From Paenibacillus sp. R14(2021) (GTDB lineage: Bacteria > Bacillota > Bacilli > Paenibacillales > Paenibacillaceae), in assembly GCF_019431355.1 (NCBI RefSeq), contig NZ_CP080269.1, forward strand, positions 2,046,001 to 2,110,000: a stretch of DNA of 64,000 bases, read 5' to 3'. Positions 29,096-37,691 of this stretch are shown here, piece after piece. The position numbers and the translations under genes are program-made. Position 1 is the stretch's first letter. Every line of letters begins with the position of its first letter. The notes under the pieces are model-generated. The model was not told the DNA's origin, ran no database searches, and worked only from the letters and a program-made list of their open reading frames with translations.

Positions 29096-30040
29096 TCAAG
29101 GCTTGTTCCCGTCGTCCTCGAAACTAAACTGTGCAATCTGGCGAAGGGAGCGGCAAGCTTGTTCATAACGAAAGCGCAGCGCGTCCGTTATGCCATATGT
29201 ATCGCGCAAATCATCGTCGTTGACGCGGCCGTATAAGGACAATTCAAGTACCTGGTGCAGAGCTGCGGAATAGCAGTCAACGGTCTCCTCATCGTCGCTT
29301 TGCAGGCGGGTATAAGCAGTCGTACCATAGATGCACTGCAGGCACTCTTTCCACAATTCGCGTGCAAAATGCGGAAGCGATGCCTCGATCACCTCCGTGA
29401 CGGCCTCCACCCGCTCCACCACTCTGGCAACGACTACCGGGAATTCATCCATGGAAAGCGGTGTCGATTCGATATCCAAATCCACATATTCGCCCATCCG
29501 CTCCAGTCTGATCTGTCCCGTTACGCCTCTTTTCTTCAAGCATTGCAGTGCCTTGAACTGAAGTGCGGGATGCAGATCGCTTCCCGAAAGCCATCGCAAG
29601 ATGGTTTCATCGACATCCGGGTGCTTTAAGTAAGCCGCGCGCTCTAGTGCCAATATTTGCTGGTCGGCAACAGGATGATGCTGCATGATATATAAAACCT
29701 GCTGCACGTAGGCATCATCATATTCAGGAGGATTGATTGCTTCCTGTCGGAAATCGTCCTCGCCCAGCACTTGCTCTTCTATGTGGGTTGAAGCAGGTAC
29801 ACCGTTCATTTCATTGTCATATGTAGGAAATGCAACGTCGAGCCATGTCAGTAAATTGCCCCACTCTTCGTAATGCCGCTTCTCTTCGCCTTGACAAAGA
29901 AGCAGAAACCGAAGAAGCTCCTTTGCCTCGCCGTACTGCTCGGACTCCAGCATCCGCGTTAACTGATTCTGATATTGATCGAGCATGCTTGGAAACAAAT
30001 ACACATTTTCTCTATGTTCATCTTGTGAGGAATGGGTCAT
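29096..30040 (-). CDS. YsoA-like protein (helical repeat type)
   Basis: This is a 314-residue, acidic, helix-rich soluble protein with TPR- or HEAT-like character (EQYGEAKELLRFLLLCQGEEKRHYEEW; PVADQQILALERAAYL; LQFKALQCLKKRG). It is placed directly before tig, where B. subtilis has ysoA, a TPR protein of unknown role. I rely on that synteny plus composition, not on a clear match. AGGCGGTGA lies ahead of the ATG. Function unknown. Confidence 0.75.
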   Translation of the reverse strand: MTHSSQDEHRENVYLFPSMLDQYQNQLTRMLESEQYGEAKELLRFLLLCQGEEKRHYEEWGNLLTWLDVAFPTYDNEMNGVPASTHIEEQVLGEDDFRQEAINPPEYDDAYVQQVLYIMQHHPVADQQILALERAAYLKHPDVDETILRWLSGSDLHPALQFKALQCLKKRGVTGQIRLERMGEYVDLDIESTPLSMDEFPVVVARVVERVEAVTEVIEASLPHFARELWKECLQCIYGTTAYTRLQSDDEETVDCYSAALHQVLELSLYGRVNDDDLRDTYGITDALRFRYEQACRSLRQIAQFSFEDDGNKP

Positions 30041-30220
30041 TGTAATAGAATCACCGCCTTATCTGTCAACCTGCTTGCAGGCTTATGTGCAGGTAGAGTT
30101 CGATTATAACACTCCATGCCGTCCTTTTCCATTTTGGCCGAAATAGGGTGTTTTGAAACCTGCATTTCGTTTCATAGACTGGCAGTCAGACAGAGGTAAC
30201 AAATACAATGAAAATTAAGG

Positions 30221-30249
30221 TTGCATTATCTTAAACCTCATGATATATT
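30221..30249 (+). promoter_or_regulatory. Promoter of tRNA-Arg
   Basis: A -35 TTGCAT (30221-30226) and a -10 TATATT (30244-30249) are exactly 17 bp apart. They lie just before the tRNA at 30261. Confidence 0.75.
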
Positions 30250-30260
30250 ATTTCCTACGT

Positions 30261-30337
30261 GTCCCAGTAGCTCAGTTGGATAGAGCACACGCCTTCTAAG
30301 CGTGTTGTCGGGGGTTCGAATCCCTCCTGGGACGCCA
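30261..30337 (+). tRNA. tRNA-Arg(UCU)
   Basis: The cloverleaf is readable: acceptor GTCCCAG pairs with CTGGGAC, the D arm is GCTCAGTTGGATAGAGC, and the anticodon stem CACGC/GCGTG holds the loop CTTCTAA with anticodon TCT. The T arm contains GGTTCGAATCC. The 3' CCA is encoded. It is a single tRNA with its own promoter and terminator. Confidence 0.97.
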
Positions 30338-30370
30338 TATCGTCCAAAATGGAACAGACTTATACATAGG

Positions 30371-30416
30371 AAGAGCCTCAAATCTCTTGGTGTCATTGGG
30401 ATTTGAGGCTCTTTTT
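30371..30416 (+). terminator. Terminator after tRNA-Arg
   Basis: A 13-bp perfect stem (AAGAGCCTCAAAT, 30371-30383, with its complement at 30401-30413) is followed by TTTTT. Confidence 0.92.
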
Positions 30417-30450
30417 GTATGTTTAGAAATAAATCAGCATGCTCTCCCCG

Positions 30451-31443
30451 TTACCCTTCTGCGTCCCTGAATCCGACATACCTTCTGTTTCCTTCATCCC
30501 ACAGCCGGTATCGGAGCGCCTGCAGACTCAATCGAAATCCAACGGCCGGCACGTTTCGAAACGCCGCATTGCTTTCATGAAACAGCTGTAAATTATAGTT
30601 CGTCACCAGAGGGTCCAGATGATGGATATGGTGAAAGCCGATATTGCCGGTCATCCATTGCAGGAATCTTGGCAGCTTGTAGTAGGAGCTTCCATGCATC
30701 GCCGCGCTGACGAAATCCCACTCCTTCGCTTGCTCGTAATAGGTATTCTCGAATTGATGCTGTACATAGAACAGCCATATGCCCGCAACGCCGGATAGGT
30801 AGAGAATCGGTCCTTCAACGAGCACAGCCTCTTTCCACCCCAGCGTCAAGCAGAGCACGCCCATTAATACCGCTAAGGACGCGTTCGTTATGAGCGTATT
30901 TACCCGCTCTTTGCTTCTGGCATTCTTCCGATTTAACCGGTTATCGATCAAGAAGATATATACAGGTCCGAGACCGAGCATGACGAACGGATTGCGGTAT
31001 AAGCGATACCCTAATCGTCTCCACGGCGACAGTCCTCCATATTCCCTCGTAGTCAGCGTCCATATGTCGCCAATGCCTCTTCGTCCTAAATTCCCGCTGG
31101 TCGCATGGTGAATGGAATGATCGTGTTTCCATTTGGCATATGGGAAGAACGTTAAAATGCCCGTGATCGCTCCGATGATCGCATTCGTCTTCTTGCCGGC
31201 AAAAAAAGACTGGTGACAGCAATCATGAAAAATGATGAAGATCCGAATCATGAAACCTGCAGCCGGAACGGCAAAAGCCAGCGTCATCCAGAACGAGATC
31301 GTCAAACTTAGATAAGCGGCGCCCCACAACAAGATAAAAGGGATAATACTGTTGACCAGCTGCCAGACACTTTTCCTCACGTCCGATTTCCCTTGACGAT
31401 CCATGTCTTTCTTCCAGCGGGTGTATTCTTGCAGTGAGTGCAT
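30451..31443 (-). CDS. des: Membrane fatty acid desaturase
   Basis: This 330-residue integral membrane di-iron desaturase inserts a double bond into membrane acyl chains. Three histidine boxes are seen: HDCCH (73-77), HDHSIHH (107-113), and HHIHH in the C-terminal third. Hydrophobic segments lie at about 30-60, 85-100 and in the 190-240 region. In B. subtilis Des is induced by cold through DesKR; no desKR genes are in this window. The start is ATG 31443 with AAGGGG 6 nt upstream. A cold shock gene is immediately upstream, with a terminator in between. The symbol is by analogy to B. subtilis. Confidence 0.88.
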   Translation of the reverse strand: MHSLQEYTRWKKDMDRQGKSDVRKSVWQLVNSIIPFILLWGAAYLSLTISFWMTLAFAVPAAGFMIRIFIIFHDCCHQSFFAGKKTNAIIGAITGILTFFPYAKWKHDHSIHHATSGNLGRRGIGDIWTLTTREYGGLSPWRRLGYRLYRNPFVMLGLGPVYIFLIDNRLNRKNARSKERVNTLITNASLAVLMGVLCLTLGWKEAVLVEGPILYLSGVAGIWLFYVQHQFENTYYEQAKEWDFVSAAMHGSSYYKLPRFLQWMTGNIGFHHIHHLDPLVTNYNLQLFHESNAAFRNVPAVGFRLSLQALRYRLWDEGNRRYVGFRDAEG

Positions 31444-31475
31444 GCTTTTCCCCTTTTCATGATGCTGTCCTATTT

Positions 31476-31513
31476 TCAAAAAAAGCTGCTCCTGTCATAT
31501 TCAGGAGCAGCTT
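31476..31513 (-). terminator. Terminator after the cold shock gene
   Basis: A 12-bp perfect stem (AAGCTGCTCCTG, 31483-31494, with its complement at 31502-31513) is followed by TTTTTTT on the minus strand. Confidence 0.92.
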
Positions 31514-31520
31514 AAAAAGA

Positions 31521-31724
31521 TTAATAAAGTTTCGAAACGTTCTCGGCCTGCGGTCCGCGATTGCCTTGGGCTATATTGAACTGAACGCGTTGACCTTCAT
31601 CCAGCGACTTGTATCCTTCGCCTTCGATCGCGCTGAAATGAACGAATACGTCATCTCCGTTGTCGATTTGAATAAAGCCGAAGCCCTTCTCAGCGTTAAA
31701 CCACTTCACGATGCCTGTTTGCAT
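31521..31724 (-). CDS. Cold shock protein (CspA/CspB family)
   Basis: This is a 67-residue OB-fold RNA chaperone. RNP1 is KGFGFIQI and RNP2 is VFVHFSAI. The start [15 protein letters not shown] is the family signature. GGAGG is 6 nt before the ATG. It probably melts mRNA structure in the cold or in stationary phase. Its adjacency to the desaturase suggests a shared cold-response theme, although a terminator separates them. Confidence 0.96.
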   Translation of the reverse strand: MQTGIVKWFNAEKGFGFIQIDNGDDVFVHFSAIEGEGYKSLDEGQRVQFNIAQGNRGPQAENVSKLY

Positions 31725-31816
31725 ATAATTCCTCCAAAAAATCTATTGTCGTGCACGTGCAATGCCGTTCTTATCGCTGTCATTAGGCGTTAACAGGCGT
31801 TATCAAATCGCTCTTG

Positions 31817-31866
31817 ATGTCCGCTAATGTATCGTCTACAATAAGAATATCATGTCCGCTAATGTA
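31817..31866. repeat. 15-bp direct repeat upstream of the recombinase gene
   Basis: ATGTCCGCTAATGTA occurs twice, at 31817-31831 and 31852-31866, 35 bp apart centre to centre. The second copy ends 26 bp before the recombinase start. A shorter repeat AGGCGTTA also occurs twice around 31785-31803. Possible recombinase or regulator binding sites. Confidence 0.7.
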
Positions 31867-31891
31867 AGTCAAGACAGGAGGCTGTTCTCAA

Positions 31892-32764
31892 GTGAAGGAG
31901 ACGCTCAGCATATCGGCTCAGGGCGCGCAGTACATACAGGCATTCATTCAAGCTCTCGACCATGAAGGTCTGAATCCCAAAACGTTAAAAGAATACGCAA
32001 GCGATCTTAGACAATTTATACGTTGGTGGGAGCAGCAAGAAGAAGCGGCTGCCTTCGAGATCGAGGCCGTCACCACGCAAAAGTTGTCCCTATATCGGGA
32101 TGCCGCGCAAAATAACATGGCATTAAAGCCGGCGACCATTAATCGGCGACTGATTGCGCTGAAACGTTTTTTTGACTGGGCGGAGTCTTCGTCCCTCATT
32201 CCATCCGATCCTTCCAAACCCGTCAAATTGGTTCCGGAAGTAAAGTCAAGTCCCCGTCAGATGACGGATACGGAAGAATCCGCGCTGATCGCCGCAGCCG
32301 AACATGGCGGATCCCTGAGGGATCTGACGATTCTCATCGTGATGTTCCACACCGGTTTGCGGACCATGGAAGTATGCGACCTTATTCCCGACGACATCAG
32401 TTTCGACAATCGATGCGGACAGCTCACTGTTCGGTCCGGTAAACGAAATAAACAGCGGGAAGTGCCATTAAATGCCTTGTGCAGAACTTCGTTGGAAACC
32501 TATATGGCTATTCTCCCTCCAGGCAGCCATTATCTGTTTCCTTCCGAGAAAACCGGGGAACGCTTAACGGAGCGCGCATTGCGCCACTTAATTCAAAAAT
32601 ACATGAGCGCGGCTAGCATCGAGGGACTAAGCGCTCACGATCTGCGCCACAGGTTCGGCTATGTGACGGCCAAACAAATGCCGCAGGACCGATTGGCCCA
32701 AATCATGGGACACGATAATCCGGATTCGACAACGATCTACTTAAACGGCGAATCTGCGAGCTGA
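31892..32764 (+). CDS. Tyrosine recombinase/integrase (XerC/D-like)
   Basis: This is a 290-residue DNA strand-exchange enzyme with an N-terminal SAM-like core-binding domain (residues about 12-105) and a C-terminal catalytic domain. The full catalytic set is present: Arg157 (HTGLRTMEV), Lys184 (SGKRNKQREVP), His249 and Arg252 (SAHDLRHRF), His274 (MGHDN) and Tyr283 (TTIYLNG). The GTG start has AGGAGG 10 nt ahead. It is a lone gene, not next to phage structural genes. It differs from housekeeping XerC/XerD in several core positions (RHRFGYVTA instead of RHSFATH), so it may serve a mobile or invertible element. Confidence 0.9.
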   Translation: MKETLSISAQGAQYIQAFIQALDHEGLNPKTLKEYASDLRQFIRWWEQQEEAAAFEIEAVTTQKLSLYRDAAQNNMALKPATINRRLIALKRFFDWAESSSLIPSDPSKPVKLVPEVKSSPRQMTDTEESALIAAAEHGGSLRDLTILIVMFHTGLRTMEVCDLIPDDISFDNRCGQLTVRSGKRNKQREVPLNALCRTSLETYMAILPPGSHYLFPSEKTGERLTERALRHLIQKYMSAASIEGLSAHDLRHRFGYVTAKQMPQDRLAQIMGHDNPDSTTIYLNGESAS

Positions 32765-32778
32765 AAATAATAGACCAG

Positions 32779-32823
32779 AATCGAATTCGCCCAAGAAGCG
32801 CGAATTCGATTCCCGTCTTTTTT
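32779..32823 (+). terminator. Terminator after the recombinase gene
   Basis: A 12-bp stem, AATCGAATTCGC (32779-32790) with GCGAATTCGATT (32800-32811), is followed by a T-rich run at 32817-32823. Confidence 0.8.
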
Positions 32824-32960
32824 CATAACGCGTAAACCGCTCTGCGAGCGTGTCGCTCTCGGCTAAATTCTGCAAAATGTCGTACGTCCTAGCTCGAAAT
32901 ATATGGTAATATGGGACTATCATACCAATATTGCGAATATATTGTCGGAGGATGTCGATT

Positions 32961-34649
32961 ATGAGTACCTTTGCTGAGTCCCAGCGTCCATCACGCAAGC
33001 CTGCATCATCCACAGCCGACAAAATCAACCCTCATGACATCAGCCGTGCATCTATGCCGATGCAGCTCCATGCCAAGCGCTCAATTGCTTCTTCAAGCGC
33101 GCTGCAGCTCCAGCGGGCGGCCGGCAACCAAGCCGTGATGCAAATGAACGGATTCAGCGGCCGTGCCCGCGGCGGAACCGTCTCGGGTGGTCCTCCCCCA
33201 GCAGCGCCGGCCGCCGCTCCGGCACCCGCAGCCGCTGCGCCTGCCGAACATGAAGCCGCGCCGCTCGCGCCGGCGGCACCAGCAGCGCCGGTGGCTGTTT
33301 CGGCACCCGCTGCACCGCCCGCCGCCGCAGCTGCCGCCGGACCTGCCTCAGCAAGAACTGCGCCTGCTATTCCTGGGAATCTTAGAGGTAAAGGAAGCTA
33401 TGGCGAAATTTACAGCTGGCTGAAAGAGCTGGCCGGCAAAGACAAGAAAGCATCCCTCTTCAATTACTTCGACAGCCTGACTCCAGAGCAGAAAATGGGC
33501 GCTATTCAAGTCATGGTCGGTCCGAAAAACTCCGTGAACGTCGATAATGTCAAAAAGACGATGTTCAGCGGCATCATCAGCAAGTCCATGGATTGGGACC
33601 GTTTCTCCGTCGTCTCCCGTGAAGCAAAGAAGAAAGATACCACCAATTACAATGCCGACCAAGACCGCGATTACGCCAGCTACACGGCAATCGGTACCTC
33701 CGCGACGTCCGGCGGCGTCGGCGGCTCGGCAACCATCAGCAACGCTTTCGGCGCCCACAAGGCACTCCCGATCGCTGAAGGCTTCGCCCCGGCGTCAGGC
33801 GTTCTGAGCGGAGCCGCCTCCGTCTCGCAAATCTACAATGCCACGCAGAACTACGATGAATCACTCGGCACGACGGACAAAGCCCAGCTCGTCGTCGGCG
33901 AAGGTGCAGGCGGGGCAGCCGACCTGACTCGTTTCGGCGCGGGTACGGTGAACAGCGTGCGGACCGTGGCCGGCATGGGACTGAACGCCAGCGCGACCGT
34001 CGCAGCAGGCGCGGCAGGCATCGTCGGAGGCGCCGCCTACATGGTTAGCGGCGTGGCAGGTTATTACGAGAATAAGAAGAACGCAGCCAATTTGCATGAC
34101 ATCGAAGATCGCATGAAGAGCAGCACCGGCGAGCATGCCGCCGAACAAGAGCAAGCCGCCCACCTAGGCGGTAGCACGCAGGAAATGAACAAGGACAAGA
34201 ACAAATATACGGCTGCCAAAGGCGCGCTCATGGTCATGGGCGGCGCCGCGATGCTCATCGCGGCTGCATCGCCAGCAGGCCCGATTTTGCTTGCGCTCGC
34301 CGCCATCGTCGGCGGCGTCGCGGCTATCGTGAAATTTTATAAGAAATACAAACGCAAAGAAACGTTCGTCGACAAAGCGCTGAAGGTTGACGAGGCGATG
34401 GCCAAGCCCGAGAACGAAGGCAAAGGCAAAGATACCGTCAGGCAGTCGCTGCTTGAAGAAAAGGGCTTCAACAGCACGGCGCAGTGTTATACGCAGATCG
34501 TAACGGATCTCGCCGGCATGCTGTTCGAGACTGGCGTGCGCGGGGACGATCCCGAAAGCCGGTCTATCATTGAGAGCATCGGCCTGCGCGTGGACAGTCC
34601 AAAGCAGAAACCGACGAAGGAAATGATCGCGAAGAAGCTCCACACCTAG
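32961..34649 (+). CDS. Effector-like protein with N-terminal injection-system-type motif and two hydrophobic segments
   Basis: I do not recognise a characterised family for this 562-residue protein, but its architecture is telling. Residues 48-59 read LQLQRAAGNQAV, the short motif seen near the N-terminus of many DUF4157 and other proteins associated with extracellular contractile injection systems. Residues about 75-137 are a low-complexity Ala/Pro linker. Residues about 143-240 form a charged domain (KGSYGEIYSWLKELAGKDKK). Gly/Ala-rich hydrophobic segments span about 340-372 and 428-459, as in membrane-inserting toxins. The C-terminal 100 residues are soluble. There is no signal peptide. 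The ATG at 32961 has GGAGG 9 nt upstream. A chaperone-like gene follows after 19 nt. A toxin role is inference. Confidence 0.75.
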   Translation: MSTFAESQRPSRKPASSTADKINPHDISRASMPMQLHAKRSIASSSALQLQRAAGNQAVMQMNGFSGRARGGTVSGGPPPAAPAAAPAPAAAAPAEHEAAPLAPAAPAAPVAVSAPAAPPAAAAAAGPASARTAPAIPGNLRGKGSYGEIYSWLKELAGKDKKASLFNYFDSLTPEQKMGAIQVMVGPKNSVNVDNVKKTMFSGIISKSMDWDRFSVVSREAKKKDTTNYNADQDRDYASYTAIGTSATSGGVGGSATISNAFGAHKALPIAEGFAPASGVLSGAASVSQIYNATQNYDESLGTTDKAQLVVGEGAGGAADLTRFGAGTVNSVRTVAGMGLNASATVAAGAAGIVGGAAYMVSGVAGYYENKKNAANLHDIEDRMKSSTGEHAAEQEQAAHLGGSTQEMNKDKNKYTAAKGALMVMGGAAMLIAAASPAGPILLALAAIVGGVAAIVKFYKKYKRKETFVDKALKVDEAMAKPENEGKGKDTVRQSLLEEKGFNSTAQCYTQIVTDLAGMLFETGVRGDDPESRSIIESIGLRVDSPKQKPTKEMIAKKLHT

Positions 34650-34668
34650 CAAGGGAGATGGATACGGC

Positions 34669-35181
34669 ATGCTGATCCAAGAAGATTCCATTTGCAATGA
34701 TTTTTTGAGAAGGGCGCTTCGCTATTACGAATCGATCTCCATTCCAGCCAAGCTGCTCGCTCCGACGGAGGAAGAGCCGTACACTTCGCTTATTATCCGG
34801 TTCAGCGAGATCGGCGAGCGCAGCTCGGTCATCGATTTGGAAATGAGCTTCCTGCCAGGTCTAGAGGAGCTCAATCAGGCGGGCGTTTATTTGTACCAAG
34901 CGTTCGCCGTGCTCGCCGGACAAACGAACGAAGCACAAGCTGCCCAGCTCCATCCGCTGCTTGCAGCCTTTAATCTGCAGCTCCCGCTGGGTTCGTTCGG
35001 CGTATTTCCGGACGGCGGCGCGCTGTATTTGAAACAAACGGCAATGCTTGACCGCACAGGTTTGCTCGGCGACGGTGCAGTCAAGCTGCTGGATCAGCAG
35101 AACGGCGTCCTGCTGCACCAACTGCATCAGTTTACCGACAAGCTGCTCGCCGTATCAAACGGCAGCGCCAAGCATAACTGA
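34669..35181 (+). CDS. Small partner of the effector-like protein, secretion-chaperone-like
   Basis: This 170-residue soluble, acidic protein starts 19 nt after the effector-like gene with AAGGGAG ahead, so the two form one operon. The segment LPLGSFGVFPDGGALYLKQT followed by a helical tail (NGVLLHQLHQFTDKLLAV) resembles the layout of YbjN/type III secretion chaperone-like domains: a central beta-sheet with a terminal helix. That similarity is by eye only. A chaperone or an immunity role would both fit the pairing. No membrane segment or signal peptide is present. Confidence 0.72.
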   Translation: MLIQEDSICNDFLRRALRYYESISIPAKLLAPTEEEPYTSLIIRFSEIGERSSVIDLEMSFLPGLEELNQAGVYLYQAFAVLAGQTNEAQAAQLHPLLAAFNLQLPLGSFGVFPDGGALYLKQTAMLDRTGLLGDGAVKLLDQQNGVLLHQLHQFTDKLLAVSNGSAKHN

Positions 35182-35190
35182 TTTCCGATC

Positions 35191-35226
35191 GAAGGCAGCA
35201 CCGCTCCAAACGGTTGCTGCCTTCTT
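35191..35226 (+). terminator. Probable terminator after the effector/partner operon
   Basis: GAAGGCAGCA (35191-35200) pairs with TGCTGCCTTC (35215-35224), with additional CCG/CGG pairing. The trailing T run is short. Confidence 0.6.
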
Positions 35227-35313
35227 CAATTGGCTGTTCGAAAATTTCCGTTCCCCGTGCGTAAACCGATGCCTAACTAGGCAAGCTAATCCTTGGAAAG
35301 GAGTGGTTTGCCC

Positions 35314-36186
35314 ATGACGCCACAAGAGCAATCGCGGCCGGCATCATTTCCGCCGCAGCATCAGAATCGTCAACCCGGTATAGAAAACGTGATGAACCCG
35401 CGGCCGCAGTTCCAATCCGCTGCCTACAAGCCGGCCGGTAAGCTGGCCGGTAAGGTCGCGATCGTCAGCGGCGGCGACAGCGGCATCGGCCGCGCGGTCT
35501 CTCTCATCTACGCCAAGGAAGGCGCCGACGTAACCGTCCTCTACTTGAACGAACATGAGGATGCCATCGAAATCAAAACGCTTATCGAAGGCTTGGGGCG
35601 CAAATGCCTTACAATGGCCGGCGATATCGGCGATCCCGTTTTCTGCGGTAAAGCCGTGCAGGACACTGTCGCCCAGCTCGGCGGCGTCGATATCCTCGTG
35701 AACAACGCGGCAGAGCAGCATCCCAAGGATAAGATTGAACAGATTACACCACAACAGCTGGAGCGAACGTTCAAGACCAATGTGTTCGGGATGTTCTATC
35801 TTACGCAGGCGGCCATGCCGCATTTGAAGCAAGGCGCCGTCATCATCAACACGACTTCCATCACGGCCTACCATGGAAGTCCAATGCTGCTGGACTATTC
35901 GTCAACGAAGGGAGCCCAAGTCGCATTCACCCGCTCCCTCTCTATGAACCTAGTCGGACAAGGCATTCGAGTCAATGCAGTTGCGCCCGGTCCGATCTGG
36001 ACGCCGCTTATCCCTTCGACCTTCGATGAGCAGACTGTCGCTGCATTCGGTTCTGACACGCCGATGAAACGGGCAGGACAGCCGGAAGAGCTCGCACCGG
36101 CATACGTTTATCTGGCCTGTGAAGATTCCTCGTATATGAGCGGGCAAGTGCTGCACGTGAACGGCGGCGAAATCGTGAATGGATAA
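35314..36186 (+). CDS. SDR-family oxidoreductase (general-stress type)
   Basis: This is a 290-residue NAD(P)-dependent short-chain dehydrogenase with an extended N-terminus (about 40 residues rich in Pro and Gln). The cofactor motif is SGGDSGIGRAVS; NNAAEQ and the catalytic YSSTKGA follow, and APGPIWTPLIPS is in the usual place. This extended form matches the YhdF/YhxC group of Bacillus, whose substrates are not firmly known. GGAAAGGAG is about 10 nt before the ATG at 35314. Confidence 0.88.
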   Translation: MTPQEQSRPASFPPQHQNRQPGIENVMNPRPQFQSAAYKPAGKLAGKVAIVSGGDSGIGRAVSLIYAKEGADVTVLYLNEHEDAIEIKTLIEGLGRKCLTMAGDIGDPVFCGKAVQDTVAQLGGVDILVNNAAEQHPKDKIEQITPQQLERTFKTNVFGMFYLTQAAMPHLKQGAVIINTTSITAYHGSPMLLDYSSTKGAQVAFTRSLSMNLVGQGIRVNAVAPGPIWTPLIPSTFDEQTVAAFGSDTPMKRAGQPEELAPAYVYLACEDSSYMSGQVLHVNGGEIVNG

Positions 36187-36202
36187 CGAATAGGAATAGG
36201 CA

Positions 36203-36250
36203 AAAGGCCGGGCATGCGTCATGTCTCATGACAGCAATAGCCCGGCCTTT
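36203..36250. terminator. Bidirectional terminator between the SDR and amidohydrolase genes
   Basis: AAAGGCCGGGC (36203-36213) pairs with GCCCGGCCTTT (36240-36250). It lies between convergent genes. Confidence 0.88.
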
Positions 36251-36258
36251 CCTGTAAT

Positions 36259-37590
36259 CTATAGCCTCTTCAGCAGACGCGCGATGGAGCGGTCCGCTTC
36301 GCGAAGCACCTCCGTTTTGTCGACGGTCTTGACTTTACCCTTCTCGACGACGGGCTTCCCGTCCACCCACACATGCGAGACATTTCCTCTGGAAGCCGCA
36401 TAAACGACTCTGGAGTAAGGATCCGCGTCGTAAGACGGAAACGTATGAAAATCATTCAGGTCGAGCAGCTGCAGATCCGCCTTCTTCCCTGGTTCAATGC
36501 TGCCGACCAGATGGTCTAGTCCCAGCGTCCGCGCCCCCCCGATCGTCGCCATGCGCAGCACGGTCCGAGCATTCATGGACTCCGGCCCGCAGCGAGCCTT
36601 GTGAAGCAGCGCGGTCAATCGCATCTCCTGGAACATATCCAGTGTATTGTTGCACGGCGCGCCGTCAGCCCCGATCCCCATGCCGATGCCCTGCTCCAGC
36701 AGCTCGGGAACTAAAGCGATGCCGGAAGCCAGCTTCAGGTTGGAGCTTGGACAATGGGTCATTTTGGTACCGGTACGTCTTAGAATCTCTTGCTCTTGTT
36801 CATCCAGCCAAATACAGTGGGCCAAGACGAGCCTTGGCGACGTCAAGCCGATATGGTCCAAATAAACAACATTGCGCATGCCCCGCTGGGACATGACGAG
36901 CTCGATCTCTTCTCGATTCTCCGCGGCATGCGTATGAACGAGCACCTGATTTTTAGCCGCAAGATCCCGCACTTCGGTCAACAGACGTTCCGTGCAGGAC
37001 ACGACAAAGCGCGGACAAAACGCATACTGAATTCGTCCGCTGTCATAACCGTGCCATTTCTCCAGCAGCGCCGTGCTCTCGGCAATAGAGCGGTCCGTAT
37101 CCTCATGAAGGCCGGCCGGCACATCGCCGCCTGCGTCCATCATGACCTTGCCGGAGACCGCCCTGATTCCGCCTGCGGCCATCGCCTGGAAAGCAAAATC
37201 GGTATGGTTCACTGTCTCCATATCCAGTATCGTCGTTGTTCCGCTGCGCAGCAGCTCACCGATTCCGAGCAAGGCCGAATAGTAGACGGACTCCTCGTCA
37301 TGCGCCGCTTCAAGCGGCCAGACGCGTGTCCGCAGCCAGTCCATCAACGCCATATCGTCCGCTTGGCCCCGAAACAACGTCTGACAAAGATGGATATGCG
37401 TTTGAACAAACCCCGGAAGCAGCAGCTTGCCCCGCGCTTCGATGATGCGGGTCGTCGACAGATCGTAATCCGCTGCTTGGCCGCCGACAGCTGCGATGAT
37501 ATCATCTCGAAGCAGCACGTCGCCGGTCAGAATATCATCCCGTTCATTCATCGTGACAATAGTCGCATTGCGCAATAGTGTCGTTCCCAT
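36259..37590 (-). CDS. Amidohydrolase of the SsnA/MtaD/TrzN group (nucleoside deaminase-like)
   Basis: This is a 443-residue metal-dependent hydrolase. The metal site starts with GFVQTHIHLCQT (HxH). Further ligands appear in HTHAAENREE, LAHCIWLDEQE and IGADGAPCNNTLD. This set is typical of 5-methylthioadenosine/S-adenosylhomocysteine deaminases and chlorohydrolase-like enzymes, which deaminate adenosine analogues. The precise substrate cannot be told from sequence. GAGGG precedes the ATG. It stands alone on the minus strand. Confidence 0.87.
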   Translation of the reverse strand: MGTTLLRNATIVTMNERDDILTGDVLLRDDIIAAVGGQAADYDLSTTRIIEARGKLLLPGFVQTHIHLCQTLFRGQADDMALMDWLRTRVWPLEAAHDEESVYYSALLGIGELLRSGTTTILDMETVNHTDFAFQAMAAGGIRAVSGKVMMDAGGDVPAGLHEDTDRSIAESTALLEKWHGYDSGRIQYAFCPRFVVSCTERLLTEVRDLAAKNQVLVHTHAAENREEIELVMSQRGMRNVVYLDHIGLTSPRLVLAHCIWLDEQEQEILRRTGTKMTHCPSSNLKLASGIALVPELLEQGIGMGIGADGAPCNNTLDMFQEMRLTALLHKARCGPESMNARTVLRMATIGGARTLGLDHLVGSIEPGKKADLQLLDLNDFHTFPSYDADPYSRVVYAASRGNVSHVWVDGKPVVEKGKVKTVDKTEVLREADRSIARLLKRL

Positions 37591-37691
37591 AGCCGCCCTC
37601 GCTTCCTCAGCAAGTCATCACCAACCACCTTGTCAGGTATGCTCACATTGTACCACGGTAAGCCGCAGATGCGATCATAATCGTCAGAAAA

